Positions 10,132 to 24,500 of a DNA stretch of 64,000 nt are shown here, piece after piece; within the stretch, counting starts at the first letter, position 1, and the number at the start of each line of letters is the position of its first letter. The notes below the pieces were generated by a model. It had not been told where the DNA came from. It saw only the letters and a list, made by a program, of their open reading frames with translations, and made no database searches. The stretch covers positions 14,834,272 to 14,898,271 of the forward strand of contig OX421508.1 in assembly GCA_949126835.1 (NCBI GenBank). Direction: 5' to 3'. Made by a program: the position numbers and the translations under genes. The stretch comes from Anisus vortex (lineage: Eukaryota; Mollusca; Gastropoda; Planorbidae).

Positions 10132-12179
10132 AATTAGAATAGAAGACACAAAAGCTAGATGAGACAACCCTGTTGACTATTAGAATAGAAGACAAAAAAA
10201 GCAAGATGAGACAACCCTGTTGACTATTAGAAAAGAAGACACAAGCTAGATGAGACAACCCTGTTGACTATTAGAAAAGAAGACACAAAAGCTAGATTAG
10301 ACAACCCTAATGACTACTAGAATAGATGACACAATAGCAAGATGAGACAACTCAGACAACCCTGTTGACTATTAGAATAGAAGACACAAAAGCAAGATGA
10401 GACAACCCTGTTGACTATTACTACTATTAGAATAGATGACACAAAAGCTAGATGAGACAACCTTGTTGACTATTAGAATAGAAGACTAAAGCAAGATTAG
10501 ACAACCCTGTTGACTATTAGAATAGAAGACAAAAAAGCAAGATGAAACAATCCTGTTGATTATTAGAATAGAAGACACAAAAGCTAGATGAGACAACCCT
10601 GTTGACTATTAGAATAGAAGGCACAAAAGCTAGATAAGACAGCCATGTTGACTATTAGAATAGAAGACACAAAATCAAGATGAGACAACCCTGTTGACTA
10701 TTAGAATAGATGACACAATAGCAGGATGAGACAACTCAGAGAACCCTGTTGACTTTTAGAATAGAAGGCACAAAAGCAAGAAGAGACAACCCTGTTGACC
10801 ATTCTGATAAAAAAAGACATTAATACATAATGACACAACCCTGTTAATCATTAGAATAGAAGACAAAAGCAAGATTAGACAACCATGTTTACTATTAGAA
10901 TAATAGAAGACACAAAAGCTAGCTGAGAAAACCCTGTTGACTATTAGAATAAAAGACACAAAATCAATATGAGACAACCCTGTTGATTATTAGAATAGAA
11001 GACACAACAGCAAGATAAGACAACCCTGTTGACTATTAGAATAGAAGACACAAAATCAATATGACACAACCCTGTTGATTATTAGAATAGAAGACACAAA
11101 AGCAAGATAAGACAACCCTGTTGACTATTAGTATAAAAGACACAAAAGCTAGATGAGACAACCCTGTTGACTAATAGAATAGAAGACACAGTAGAAAGAT
11201 GAGACAACCCTCTTGACTATTAGAATAGAAGACACAAAAGCAAGATAAGACAACCCTGTTGACTACTAAAATATAAGACACAAAAGCTAGATGAGACAAC
11301 CCTGTTGACTATTAGAATAGAAGACACAAAAGCAAGATAAGACAACCCTGTTGACTATTAGAATAAAAGACACAAAAGCTAGATGAGACAACCCTGTTGA
11401 CTATTAGAATAGAAAACACAAAAGCAAGATAAGACAGCCCTGTTGACTAATAGAATAGAAGACACAAAAGCAAGATGAAACAACCCTGTTGACTATTAGA
11501 ATAGAAGACACGAAAGAAAGATGAGACAATTCTGTTGACTATTAGAATAGAAGACACAAAAGCAAGATATGACAACCCTGTTGACTATTAAAATATAGAC
11601 ACAAAAGCAAGATAAGACAACCCTGTTGACTATTAGAATAGAAGACACAAAATTAAGATGAGACAACCCTGTTGACTATTAAAATATAGGACACAAAAGC
11701 TAGATGAGACAACCCTGTTGACTATTAGAATAGAAGACACAAAAGCTAGATAAGACAACCCTGTTGACTTTTAGAATAGAAGGTACAAAAGCAAGAAAAG
11801 ACAACCCTGTTGACTATTAGAATTGAAGACACAAAAGCTAAATGAGACAACCCCGTTGACTATTAGAATAGAAGACACAAAAGCTATATAAAACTACCCT
11901 GTTGACTATTAGAAAAGAAGGCACAAAAGCAAGAAAAGATAACCCTGTTGACTATTAGAATAGAAGACACAAAAGCTAGATGATACAACCCTGTTGACTA
12001 TTAGAATAGAAGACACAAAAGCTAGATGAAAAAACCCTGTTGACTATTAGAATAGAAGGCACAAAAGCAAGAAAAGATATCCCTGTTGACTATTAGAATA
12101 GAAGACACAAAAGCTATATAAAACTACCCTGTTGACTATTAGAATAGAAGGCACAAAAGCAAGAAACGACAACCCTGTT

Positions 12180-12815
12180 GACTATTAGAATAGAAGACAC
12201 ACAAGCTAGATGAGACAACCCTGTTGACAATTAGACTATAAGACACAAAAGCTAGACGAAACAAACCTAATCACTATTAGATTAGATGACACAATAGCAG
12301 GATGAGACAACTCAGAAATCCCTGTTGACTCTTAGAATAGAAGGCACAAAAGCAAGAAGAGACAACCCTGTTGACCATTCTGATAAAAGAAGACATAAAC
12401 ACATGAGACAACCCTGTTAATCATTAGAATAGAAGACAAAGGCAAGATGAGATAACCCTGTTGACTATTAGAATATATGACAGAAAAGCAACCAAGATGA
12501 GACAACCCTGTTGACTATATAGAATAGAAGACACAAAAGCTAGATAAGAGAGCCCTGTTGACTATTAGAATAGAAGACACAAAAGCTAGATGAGACAACC
12601 CTGTTGACTATTAGAATAGAAGGCACAAAAGCTAGACGAAACAAACCTAATCACTATTAGATTAGATGACACAATAGCAGGATAAGACAACTCAGAAAAC
12701 CCTGCTGACTATTAGAATAGAAGACACAAAAGCTAGATGAGCCAACCCTGTTGACTATTAGAATAGAAGACACAAAAGCTAGATAAGACAACCCTGTTGA
12801 CTATTAGAATAGAAG
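12180..12815. repeat. higher-order block, copied again at about 14006-14641 (offset 1826)
   Basis: The distinctive series gctagacgaaacaaacctaa occurs at 12251 and 12631 and again at 14077 and 14457, each exactly 1826 bp apart. The following variant units also match. Confidence 0.75.
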
Positions 12816-13920
12816 ACACAAAAGCTGGATGAGACAACCCTGTTGACTATTAGAATAGAAGACAAAAAAGCAAGATAAGACAGCCCTGTTGACTATTAGA
12901 ATACAAGACACAAAAGCAAGATGAGACAACCCTGTTGACTATTAGAAAAAAAGACACAAAAGCTAGATGAGACAACCCTGTTGACTATTAGAATAGAAGA
13001 CACAAAAGCAAGATAAGACAACCCTGTTGACTATTAAAATATAAGACAAAAAAGCAAGAAAAGACAACCCTGTTGACTATTAGAATAGAAGACACAAAAT
13101 TAACATGAGACAACCCTGTTGACTACTAAAATATAAGACACAAAAGCTAGATGAGACAACCCTGTTGACTATTAGAATAGAAGACACAAAAGCAAGATGA
13201 GACAACCCTATTGACTATTAGAATAGAAGACACAAATACTAGATAAGACAGCCCTGTTGACTATTAGAATAGAAGACACAAAAGCAAGATGAGACAACCC
13301 TGTTGACTATTAGAATAGATGACACAATAGCAGGATGATACAACTCAGACAAAGCTGTTGACTTTTAGAATAGTAGACACAAAAGCAAAAAGAGACAACC
13401 CTGTTGACCATTCCGATAAAAGAAGAAATTAATACATAATGACACAACCCTGTTAATCATTAGAATAGAAGACAAAAGCAAGATGAGACAACCCTGTTGA
13501 TTATTAGAATAGAAGACACAAAAGCAAGATAAGACAACCCTGTTGACTATTAGAATAGAAGAAAAAAAAAGCTAGATAAGACAACCCTGTTGACTATTAG
13601 AATAGAAGGCACAAAAGCTAGATAAGACAACCCTGTTGACTATTAGAATAAAAGACACAAAAGCAAGATGAGACAACCCTGTTGACTATTAGAATAGAAG
13701 ACACAAAAGCAAGATGAGACAGCCCTGTTGACTAATAGAATAGAAGACACAAAAGAAAGATGAAACAACCCTGTTGACTATCAGAACGGAAGACACAGAA
13801 GAAGGATGAGACAACCCTGTTGACTATTAGAATAGAAGACACAAAAGCAAGATAAGACAACCCTGTTGACTATTAAAATATAAGACACAAAAGCAAGATA
13901 AGACAACCCTGTTGACTATT
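12815..13920. repeat. higher-order block, copied again at about 15776-16881 (offset 2961)
   Basis: Marker units aaagctggat, gacaaaaaag and tcagaacgga at 12821, 12861 and 13781 recur at 15782, 15822 and 16742, all 2961 bp apart. Similarity breaks at about 13920/16881. Confidence 0.75.
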
Positions 13921-16079
13921 AGAATAGAAGGCACAAAAGCAAGAAACGACAACCCTGTTGACTCTAAGAATAGAAGACACAAAAGCTAGATGAGACAACC
14001 CTGTTGACTATTAGAATAGAAGACACACAAGCTAGATGAGACAACCCTGTTGACAATTAGACTATAAGACACAAAAGCTAGACGAAACAAACCTAATCAC
14101 TATTAGATTAGATGACACAATAGCAGGATGAGACAACTCAGAAATCCCTGTTGACTATTAGAATAGAAGGCACAAAAGCAAGAAGAGACAACTCTGTTGA
14201 CCATTCTGATAAAAGAAGACATAAACACATGAGACAACCCTGTTAATCATTAGAATAGAAGACAAAGGCAAGATGAGACAACCCTGTTGACTATTAGAAT
14301 ATATGACAGAAAAGCAACCAAGATGAGACAACCCTGTTGACTATATAGAATAGAGGACACAAAAGCTAGATAAGAGAGCCCTGTTGACTATTAGAATAGA
14401 AGACACAAAAGCTAGATGAGACAACCCTGTTGACTATTAGAATAGAAGGCACAAAAGCTAGACGAAACAAACCTAATCACTATTAGATTAGATGACACAA
14501 TAGCAGGATAAGACAACTCAGAAAACCCTGCTGACTATTAGAATAGAAGACACAAAAGCTAGATGAGCCAACCCTGTTGACTATTAGAATAGAAGACACA
14601 AAAGCTAGATAAGACAACCCTGTTGACTATTAGAATAGAAGACACAAAAGCAAGATAAGACAACCCTGTTGACTATTAGAATAGAAGACACAAAAGCAAG
14701 ATGAGACAGCCCTGTTGACTATTAGAATAGAAGGCACAAAAGCAAGAAAAGACATCCCTGTTGACTATTTGAACAGAAGACACACAAGCTAGATGAGAAA
14801 ACCCTGTTGACAATTAGACTATAAAACACAAAAGCTAGACGAGACAACCCTCATCACTATTAGATTAGATGACACAATAGCAGGATGAGATAACTCAGAA
14901 ATCCCTGTTGACTATTAGAATAGAAGGCACAAAATCAAGAAGAGACAACCCTGTTGACCATTCTGATAAAAGAAGACATTAACACATGAGACAACCCTGT
15001 TAATCATTAGAATAGAAGACAAAGGCATGATGAGACAACCCTGTTGACTATTAGAATATATGACACAAAAGCTAGATGAGAAAACCCTGTTGACTATTAG
15101 AATAGATGACACAAAAGCAAGATGAGACAACCCTGTTGACTATTAAAATAGAAGACACAAAAGCAAGATAAGACAACACTGTTGACTATTAGAATAGAAA
15201 ACACAAAAGCAAGATGAGCCAACCCTATTGACTATTAGAATAGAAAGCACAAAAGCTAGATAAGACAGCCCTGTTGACTATAAAAATAGAAGACACAAAA
15301 GCATGATAAAACATCCCTGTTGAATATCAGAATAGAAGACACAAAAGCAAGATAAAACAACCCTGTTGAATATTAGAATAAAAGACACAAAAGCAAGATG
15401 AGATAACCCTGTTGACTATTAGAATAGAAGACACAAAAGCAAGATAAGACAACCCTGTTGATTATTAGAATAGAAGACACAAAAGTAAGATGAGACAAAT
15501 CAGACAACCCTGTTGACTATTAGAATAGAAGACACAAAAGCAAGATAAGACAACCATGTTGACTATAAGAATAATAGAAGACACAAAAGCTGGATGAGAT
15601 AACCCTGTTGACTATTAGAATAGAAGACACAAAAGCAAGATAAGACAACTCTGTTGATTATTAGAATAGAAGACACAAAAGTAAGATGAGACAAATCAGA
15701 CAACCCTGTTGACTATTAGAATAGAAGACACAAAAGCAAGATAAGACAACCATGTTGACTATAAGAATAATAGAAGACACAAAAGCTGGATGAGACAACC
15801 CTGTTGACTATTAGAATAGAAGACAAAAAAGCAAGATAAGACAGCCCTGTTGACTATTAGAATACAAGACACAAAAGCAAGATGAGACAACCCTGTTGAC
15901 TATTAGAAAAAAAGACACAAAAGCTAGATGAGACAACCCTGTTGACTATTAGAATAGAAGACACAAAAGCAAGATAAGACAACCCTGTTGACTATTAAAA
16001 TATAAGACAAAAAAGCAAGAAAAGACAACCCTGTTGACTATTAGAATAGAAGACACAAAATTAACATGAGACAACCCTG

Positions 16080-19000
16080 TTGACTACTAAAATATAAGAC
16101 ACAAAAGCTAGATGAGACAACCCTGTTGACTATTAGAATAGAAGACACAAAAGCAAGATGAGACAACCCTATTGACTATTAGAATAGAAGACACAAATAC
16201 TAGATAAGACAGCCCTGTTGACTATTAGAATAGAAGACACAAAAGCAAGATGAGACAACCCTGTTGAATATTAGAATAGATGACACAATAGCAGGATGAG
16301 ACAACTCAGACAAACCTGTTGACTTTTAGAATAGTAGACACAAAAGCAAAAAGGGACAACCCTGTTGACCATTTCGATAAAAGAAGAAATTAATACATAA
16401 TGACACAACCCTGTTAATCATTAGAATAGAAGACAAAAGCAAGATGAGACAACCCTGTTGATTATTAGAATAGAAGACACAAAAGCAAGATAAGACAACC
16501 CTGTTGACTATTAGAATAGAAGAAAAAAAAAGCTAGATAAGACAACCCTGTTGACTATTAGAATAGAAGGCACAAAAGCTAGATAAGACAACCCTGTTGA
16601 CTATTAGAATAAAAGACACAAAAGCAAGATGAGACAACCCTGTTGACTATTAGAATAGAAGACACAAAAGCAAGATGAGACAGCCCTGTTGACTAATAGA
16701 ATAGAAGACACAAAAGAAAGATGAAACAACCCTGTTGACTATCAGAACGGAAGACACAGAAGAAGGATGAGACAACCCTGTTGACTATTAGAATAGAAGA
16801 CACAAAAGCAAGATAAGACAACCCTGTTGACTATTAAAATATAAGACACAAAAGCAAGATAAGACAACCCTGTTGACTATTAAAATATAAGACACAAAAG
16901 CTAGATGAGACAACCCTGTTGACTATTAGAATAGAAGACACAAAAGCTAGATGAGACAACCCCGTTGACTATTAGAATAGAAGACACAAAAGCAAAAAGA
17001 GACAACCCTGTTGACCATTCTGATAAAAGAAGAAATTAATACATAATGAAATAAACCCTGTTAATCATTAGAATAGAAGACAAAAGCAAGATGAGACAAC
17101 CCTGTTGATTATTAGAATAGAAGACACAAAAGCAAGATAAGACAACCCTGTTGACTATTAGAATAGAAGAAAAAAAAAGCTAGATAAGACAACCCTGTTG
17201 ACTATTAGAATAGAAGGCACAAAAGCTAGATAAGACAACCCTGTTGACTATTAGAATAAAAGACACAAAAGCAAGATGAGACAGCCCTGTTGACTAATAG
17301 AATAGAAGACACAAAAGAAAGATGAAACAACCCTGTTGACTATTAGAACGGAAGACACAGAAGAAAGATGAGACAACCCTGTTGACTATTAGAATAGAAG
17401 AAACAAAAGCAAGATAAGACAACCCTGTTGACTATTAAAATATAAGACACAAAAGCTAGATGAGACAACCCTATTGACTATTAGAATAGACGACACAAAA
17501 GCTAGATAAGACAACCCTGTTGACTATTAGAATAGAAGACATAAAAGCTAGATGAGACAACCCTGTTGACTTTTAGAATAGAAGGTACAAAAACAAGAAA
17601 AGACAACCCTGTTGACTATTAGAATAGAAGACACAAAAGCTAGATGAGACAACCCCGTTGACTATTAGAATAGAAGACACAAAAGCTGTATAAAACTACC
17701 CTGTTGACTATTAGAATAGAAGTCACAAAATCAAGAAAAGACAACCCTGTTGACTATTAGAATAGAAGACACAAAAGCTAGATGAGACAACCCTGCTGAC
17801 TATTAGAATAGAAGAAACAAAAGCTAGATAAAACAACCCTGTTGACTATTAGAATAGAAGACACAAAAGCAAGAAAAGACAACCCTGTTGACTATTAGAA
17901 TAGAAGACACAAAAGCTAGATGAGACAACCCTGTTGACTATTAGAATAGAAGACACAAAAGCTAGATAAACAACCTTGTTTACTATTAGAATAGAAGGCA
18001 CAAAAGCAAGAAAAGAAAACCCTGTTGACTATTAGAATAGAAGACACACAAGCTAGATGAGAAAACCCTGTTGACTATTAGACTATAAGACACAAAAGCT
18101 AGACGAGACAACCCTAATCACTATTAGATTAGATGACACAATAGCAGGATGAGATAACTCAGAAATCCCTGTTGACTATTAGAATAGAAGGCACAAAAGC
18201 AAGAAGAGACAACCCTGTTTACCATTCTGATAAAAGAAGACATTAACACATGAGACAACCCTGTTAATCATTAGAATAGAAGACAAAGGCAAGATTAGAC
18301 AACCCTGTTGACTATTAGAATATATGACACAAAAGCAAGATGAGACAACCCTGTTGACTAATAGAATAGAAGACACACAAGCTAGATGAGAAAACCCTGT
18401 TGACTATTAGACTATAAGACACAAAAGCTAGACGAGACAACCCTAATCACTATTAGATTAGATGACACAATAGCAGGATGAGACAACTCAGAAGTCCCTG
18501 TTGACTATTAGAATAGAAGGCACAAAAGCAAGAAGAGACAACCCTGTTTACCATTCTGATAAAAGAAGACATTAACACATGAGACAACCCTGTTAATCAT
18601 TAGAATAGAAGACAAAGGCAAGATGAGACAACCCTGTTGACTATTAGAATATATGACATAAAAGCAAGATGAGACAACCCTGTTGACTATTAGAATAGAA
18701 GACACAAAAGCTAGATAATACAGCCCTGTTGACTATTAGAATAAAAGACACAAAAGCTAGATGAGACAACCCTGTTGACTATTAGACTATAAGACACAAG
18801 CTAGATTATACAACCCTACTAACTATAAGAATAGATGGCATAATAGCAAGATGAGACAACTCAAACCACACAAAGGCTAGATGAGCCAACCCTGTTGACT
18901 ATTAGAATGGAAGACACAAAATCTAGATAAGACAACCCTGTTGACTATTAGAATAGAAGACACAAAAGCTAGATGAGACAACCCCGTTGACTATTAGAAT

Positions 19001-20895
19001 AGAAGACACAAAAGCTATATAAAACTACCCTGTTGACTATTAGAATAGAAGGCACAAAAGCAAGAAACGACAACCCTGTTGACTATTAGAATAGAAGACA
19101 CAAAAGCTAGATGAGACAACCCTGTTGACTATTAGAATAGAAGACACAAAAGCTAGATAAAACAACCCTGTTGACTATTAGAATAGAAGGAAAAAAAGCA
19201 AGAAAAGACAATCCTGTTGACTATTAGAATAGAAGACACAAAAGCTAGATGAGACAACCCTGTTGACTATTAGAATAGAAGACACAAAAGCTAGACGAAA
19301 CAAACCTAATCACTATTAGATTAGATGACACAATAGCAGGATGAGACAACTCAGAAAACCCTGCTGACAATTAGAATAGAAGACACAAAAGCTAGATAGG
19401 ACAGCCCTGTTGACTATTAGAATAAAAGACACAAAAGCTAGATGAGACAACCCTGTTGACTATTAGACTATAAGACACAAGCTAGATTAGACAACCCTAC
19501 TAACTATTAGAATAGATGGCATAATAGCAAAATGAGACAACTCAGACAACACAAAAGCTAGATGAGCCAACCCTGTTGACTATTAGAATAGAAGACACAA
19601 AAGCTAGATAAGACAACCCTGTTGACTATTAGAATAGAAGACACAAAAGCAAGATAAGACAACCCTGTTGACTATTAGAATAGAAGAAACAAAAGCAAGA
19701 TAAGACAACCCTGTTGACTATTAGAATGGATGACACAAAAGCTAGATAAGACAGCCCTGTTGACTATTAGAATAAAAGACACAAAAGCTAGATGAGACAA
19801 CCCTGTTGACTATTAGAATAGAAGACACAAAAGCAAGATTAGACAGCCCTGTTGACTATTAGAACAGAAGACACAAAATCAAGATAAGACAACCCTGTTG
19901 ACTATTAGAATAGTTGAAACAAAAGCAAGATAAGACAACCCTGTTGATTATTAGAATGGAAAACACAAAAGCTAGATAAGACAGCCCTGTTGACTATTAG
20001 AATAAAAGACACAAAAGCTAGATGAGACAACCCTGTTGACTATTAGAATAGAAGACGCAAAAGCAAGATGAGACAGCCCTGTTGACTATTAGAATAGAAG
20101 ACACAAAAGCAAGATAAGACAACCCTGTTGACTATTAGAATAGAAGGCACAAAAGCAAGAAAAGACAACCCTGTTGACTATTTGAATAGAAGACACACAA
20201 GCTAGACGAGACAACCCTGTTGACAATTAGACTATAAGACACAAAAGCTAGACGAGACAACCCTAATCACTATTAGATTAGATGACACAATAGCAGGATG
20301 AGTCAACTCAGAAATCCCTGTTGACTATTAGAATAGAAGGCACATAATCAAGAAGAGACAACCCTGTTGACCATTATGATAAAAGAAGACATTAACACAT
20401 GAGACAACCCTGTTAATCATTAGAATAGAAGACAAAGGCAAGATGAGACAACCCTGTTGACTATTAGAATATATGACACAAAAGCAAGATGAGACAACCC
20501 TGTTGACTATTAGAATAGAAGACACAAAAGCTAGATAAGACAACCCTGTTGACTATTAGAATAAAATACACAAAAGCAAGATAAGACAACCCTGTTGACT
20601 TTTAGAATAGAAGAAACAAAAGCAAGATAAGACAACCATGTTGACTATTAGAATAGATGACACAAAAGCAAGATGAGGCAGCCCTGTTGACTATTAGAAT
20701 AGAAGACACAAAATCAAAATAAGACAACCCTGTTGATTATTAGAATAGAAGACACAAAAGTAAGATGAGACAACCCTGTTGACTACTAAAATATAAGACA
20801 CAAAAGCTAGATTGTCTCAACCCTGTTGACTATTAGAATAGAAGACACAAAAGCAAGATGAGACAACCCTATTGACTATTAGAATAGAAGACACA
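16080..20895. repeat. 4.8-kb higher-order block, copy A
   Basis: Nearly base-identical to copy B at an offset of exactly 5447 bp. Checked markers are 16201/21648, 16301/21748, 18179/23626, 18508/23955, 20328/25775 and 20804/26251. I noticed only isolated differences, for example near 16904, 17398, 17732 and 19440. On the left the match begins near 16080, and on the right it fades near 20895. Confidence 0.85.
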
Positions 20896-21526
20896 AATAC
20901 TAGATAAGACAGCCCTGTTGACTATTAGAATAGAAGACACAAAAGCAAGATGAGACAACCCTGTTGAATATTAGAATAGATGACACAATAGCAGGATGAG
21001 ACAACTCAGACAAACCTGTTGACTTTTAGAATAGTAGACACAAAAGCAAAAAGGGACAACCCTGTTGACCATTCCGATAAAAGAAGAAATTAATACATAA
21101 TGACACAACCCTGTTAATCATTAGAATAGAAGACAAAAGCAAGATGAGACAACCCTGTTGATTATTAGAATAGAAGACACAAAAGCAAGATAAGACAACC
21201 CTGTTGACTATTAGAATAGAAGAAAAAAAAAGCTAGATAAGACAACCCTGTTGACTATTAGAATAGAAGGCACAAAAGCTAGATAAGACAACCCTGTTGA
21301 CTATTAGAATAAAAGACACAAAAGCAAGATGAGACAACCCTGTTGACTATTAGAATAGAAGACACAAAAGCAAGATGAGACAGCCCTGTTGACTAATAGA
21401 ATAGAAGACACAAAAGAAAGATGAAACAACCCTGTTGACTATCAGAACGGAAGACACAGAAGAAGGATGAGACAACCCTGTTGACTATTAGAATAGAAGA
21501 CACAAAAGCAAGATAAGACAACCCTG

Positions 21527-24500
21527 TTGACTATTAAAATATAAGACACAAAAGCTAGATGAGACAACCCTGTTGACTATTAGAATAGAAGACACAAAAG
21601 CAAGATGAGACAACCCTATTGACTATTAGAATAGAAGACACAAATACTAGATAAGACAGCCCTGTTGACTATTAGAATAGAAGACACAAAAGCAAGATGA
21701 GACAACCCTGTTGAATATTAGAATAGATGACACAATAGCAGGATGAGACAACTCAGACAAACCTGTTGACTTTTAGAATAGTAGACACAAAAGCAAAAAG
21801 GGACAACCCTGTTGACCATTCCGATAAAAGAAGAAATTAATACATAATGACACAACCCTGTTAATCATTAGAATAGAAGACAAAAGCAAGATGAGACAAC
21901 CCTGTTGATTATTAGAATAGAAGACACAAAAGCAAGATAAGACAACCCTGTTGACTATTAGAATAGAAGAAAAAAAAAGCTAGATAAGACAACCCTGTTG
22001 ACTATTAGAATAGAAGGCACAAAAGCTAGATAAGACAACCCTGTTGACTATTAGAATAAAAGACACAAAAGCAAGATGAGACAACCCTGTTGACTATTAG
22101 AATAGAAGACACAAAAGCAAGATGAGACAGCCCTGTTGACTAATAGAATAGAAGACACAAAAGAAAGATGAAACAACCCTGTTGACTATCAGAACGGAAG
22201 ACACAGAAGAAGGATGAGACAACCCTGTTGACTATTAGAATAGAAGACACAAAAGCAAGATAAGACAACCCTGTTGACTATTAAAATATAAGACACAAAA
22301 GCAAGATAAGACAACCCTGTTGACTATTAAAATATAAGACACAAAAGCAAGATGAGACAACCCTGTTGACTATTAGAATAGAAGACACAAAAGCTAGATG
22401 AGACAACCCCGTTGACTATTAGAATAGAAGACACAAAAGCAAAAAGAGACAACCCTGTTGACCATTCTGATAAAAGAAGAAATTAATACATAATGAAATA
22501 AACCCTGTTAATCATTAGAATAGAAGACAAAAGCAAGATGAGACAACCCTGTTGATTATTAGAATAGAAGACACAAAAGCAAGATAAGACAACCCTGTTG
22601 ACTATTAGAATAGAAGAAAAAAAAAGCTAGATAAGACAACCCTGTTGACTATTAGAATAGAAGGCACAAAAGCTAGATAAGACAACCCTGTTGACTATTA
22701 GAATAAAAGACACAAAAGCAAGATGAGACAGCCCTGTTGACTAATAGAATAGAAGACACAAAAGAAAGATGAAACAACCCTGTTGACTATTAGAACGGAA
22801 GACACAGAAGAAAGATGAGACAACCCTGTTGACTATTAGAATATAAGAAACAAAAGCAAGATAAGACAACCCTGTTGACTATTAAAATATAAGACACAAA
22901 AGCTAGATGAGACAACCCTATTGACTATTAGAATAGACGACACAAAAGCTAGATAAGACAACCCTGTTGACTATTAGAATAGAAGACATAAAAGCTAGAT
23001 GAGACAACCCTGTTGACTTTTAGAATAGAAGGTACAAAAACAAGAAAAGACAACCCTGTTGACTATTAGAATAGAAGACACAAAAGCTAGATGAGACAAC
23101 CCCGTTGACTATTAGAATAGAAGACACAAAAGCTGTATAAAACTACCCTGTTGACTATTAGAATAGAAGGCACAAAATCAAGAAAAGACAACCCTGTTGA
23201 CTATTAGAATAGAAGACACAAAAGCTAGATGAGACAACCCTGCTGACTATTAGAATAGAAGAAACAAAAGCTAGATAAAACAACCCTGTTGACTATTAGA
23301 ATAGAAGACACAAAAGCAAGAAAAGACAACCCTGTTGACTATTAGAATAGAAGACACAAAAGCTAGATGAGACAACCCTGTTGACTATTAGAATAGAAGA
23401 CACAAAAGCTAGATAAACAACCTTGTTTACTATTAGAATAGAAGGCACAAAAGCAAGAAAAGAAAACCCTGTTGACTATTAGAATAGAAGACACACAAGC
23501 TAGATGAGAAAACCCTGTTGACTATTAGACTATAAGACACAAAAGCTAGACGAGACAACCCTAATCACTATTAGATTAGATGACACAATAGCAGGATGAG
23601 ATAACTCAGAAATCCCTGTTGACTATTAGAATAGAAGGCACAAAAGCAAGAAGAGACAACCCTGTTTACCATTCTGATAAAAGAAGACATTAACACATGA
23701 GACAACCCTGTTAATCATTAGAATAGAAGACAAAGGCAAGATTAGACAACCCTGTTGACTATTAGAATATATGACACAAAAGCAAGATGAGACAACCCTG
23801 TTGACTAATAGAATAGAAGACACACAAGCTAGATGAGAAAACCCTGTTGACTATTAGACTATAAGACACAAAAGCTAGACGAGACAACCCTAATCACTAT
23901 TAGATTAGATGACACAATAGCAGGATGAGACAACTCAGAAGTCCCTGTTGACTATTAGAATAGAAGGCACAAAAGCAAGAAGAGACAACCCTGTTTACCA
24001 TTCTGATAAAAGAAGACATTAACACATGAGACAACCCTGTTAATCATTAGAATAGAAGACAAAGGCAAGATGAGACAACCCTGTTGACTATTAGAATATA
24101 TGACATAAAAGCAAGATGAGACAACCCTGTTGACTATTAGAATAGAAGACACAAAAGCTAGATAATACAGCCCTGTTGACTATTAGAATAAAAGACACAA
24201 AAGCTAGATGAGACAACCCTGTTGACTATTAGACTATAAGACACAAGCTAGATTATACAACCCTACTAACTATAAGAATAGATGGCATAATAGCAAGATG
24301 AGACAACTCAAACCACACAAAGGCTAGATGAGCCAACCCTGTTGACTATTAGAATGGAAGACACAAAATCTAGATAAGACAACCCTGTTGACTATTAGAA
24401 TAGAAGACACAAAAGCTAGATGAGACAACCCCGTTGACTATTAGAATAGAAGACACAAAAGCTATATAAAACTACCCTGTTGACTATTAGAATAGAAGGC

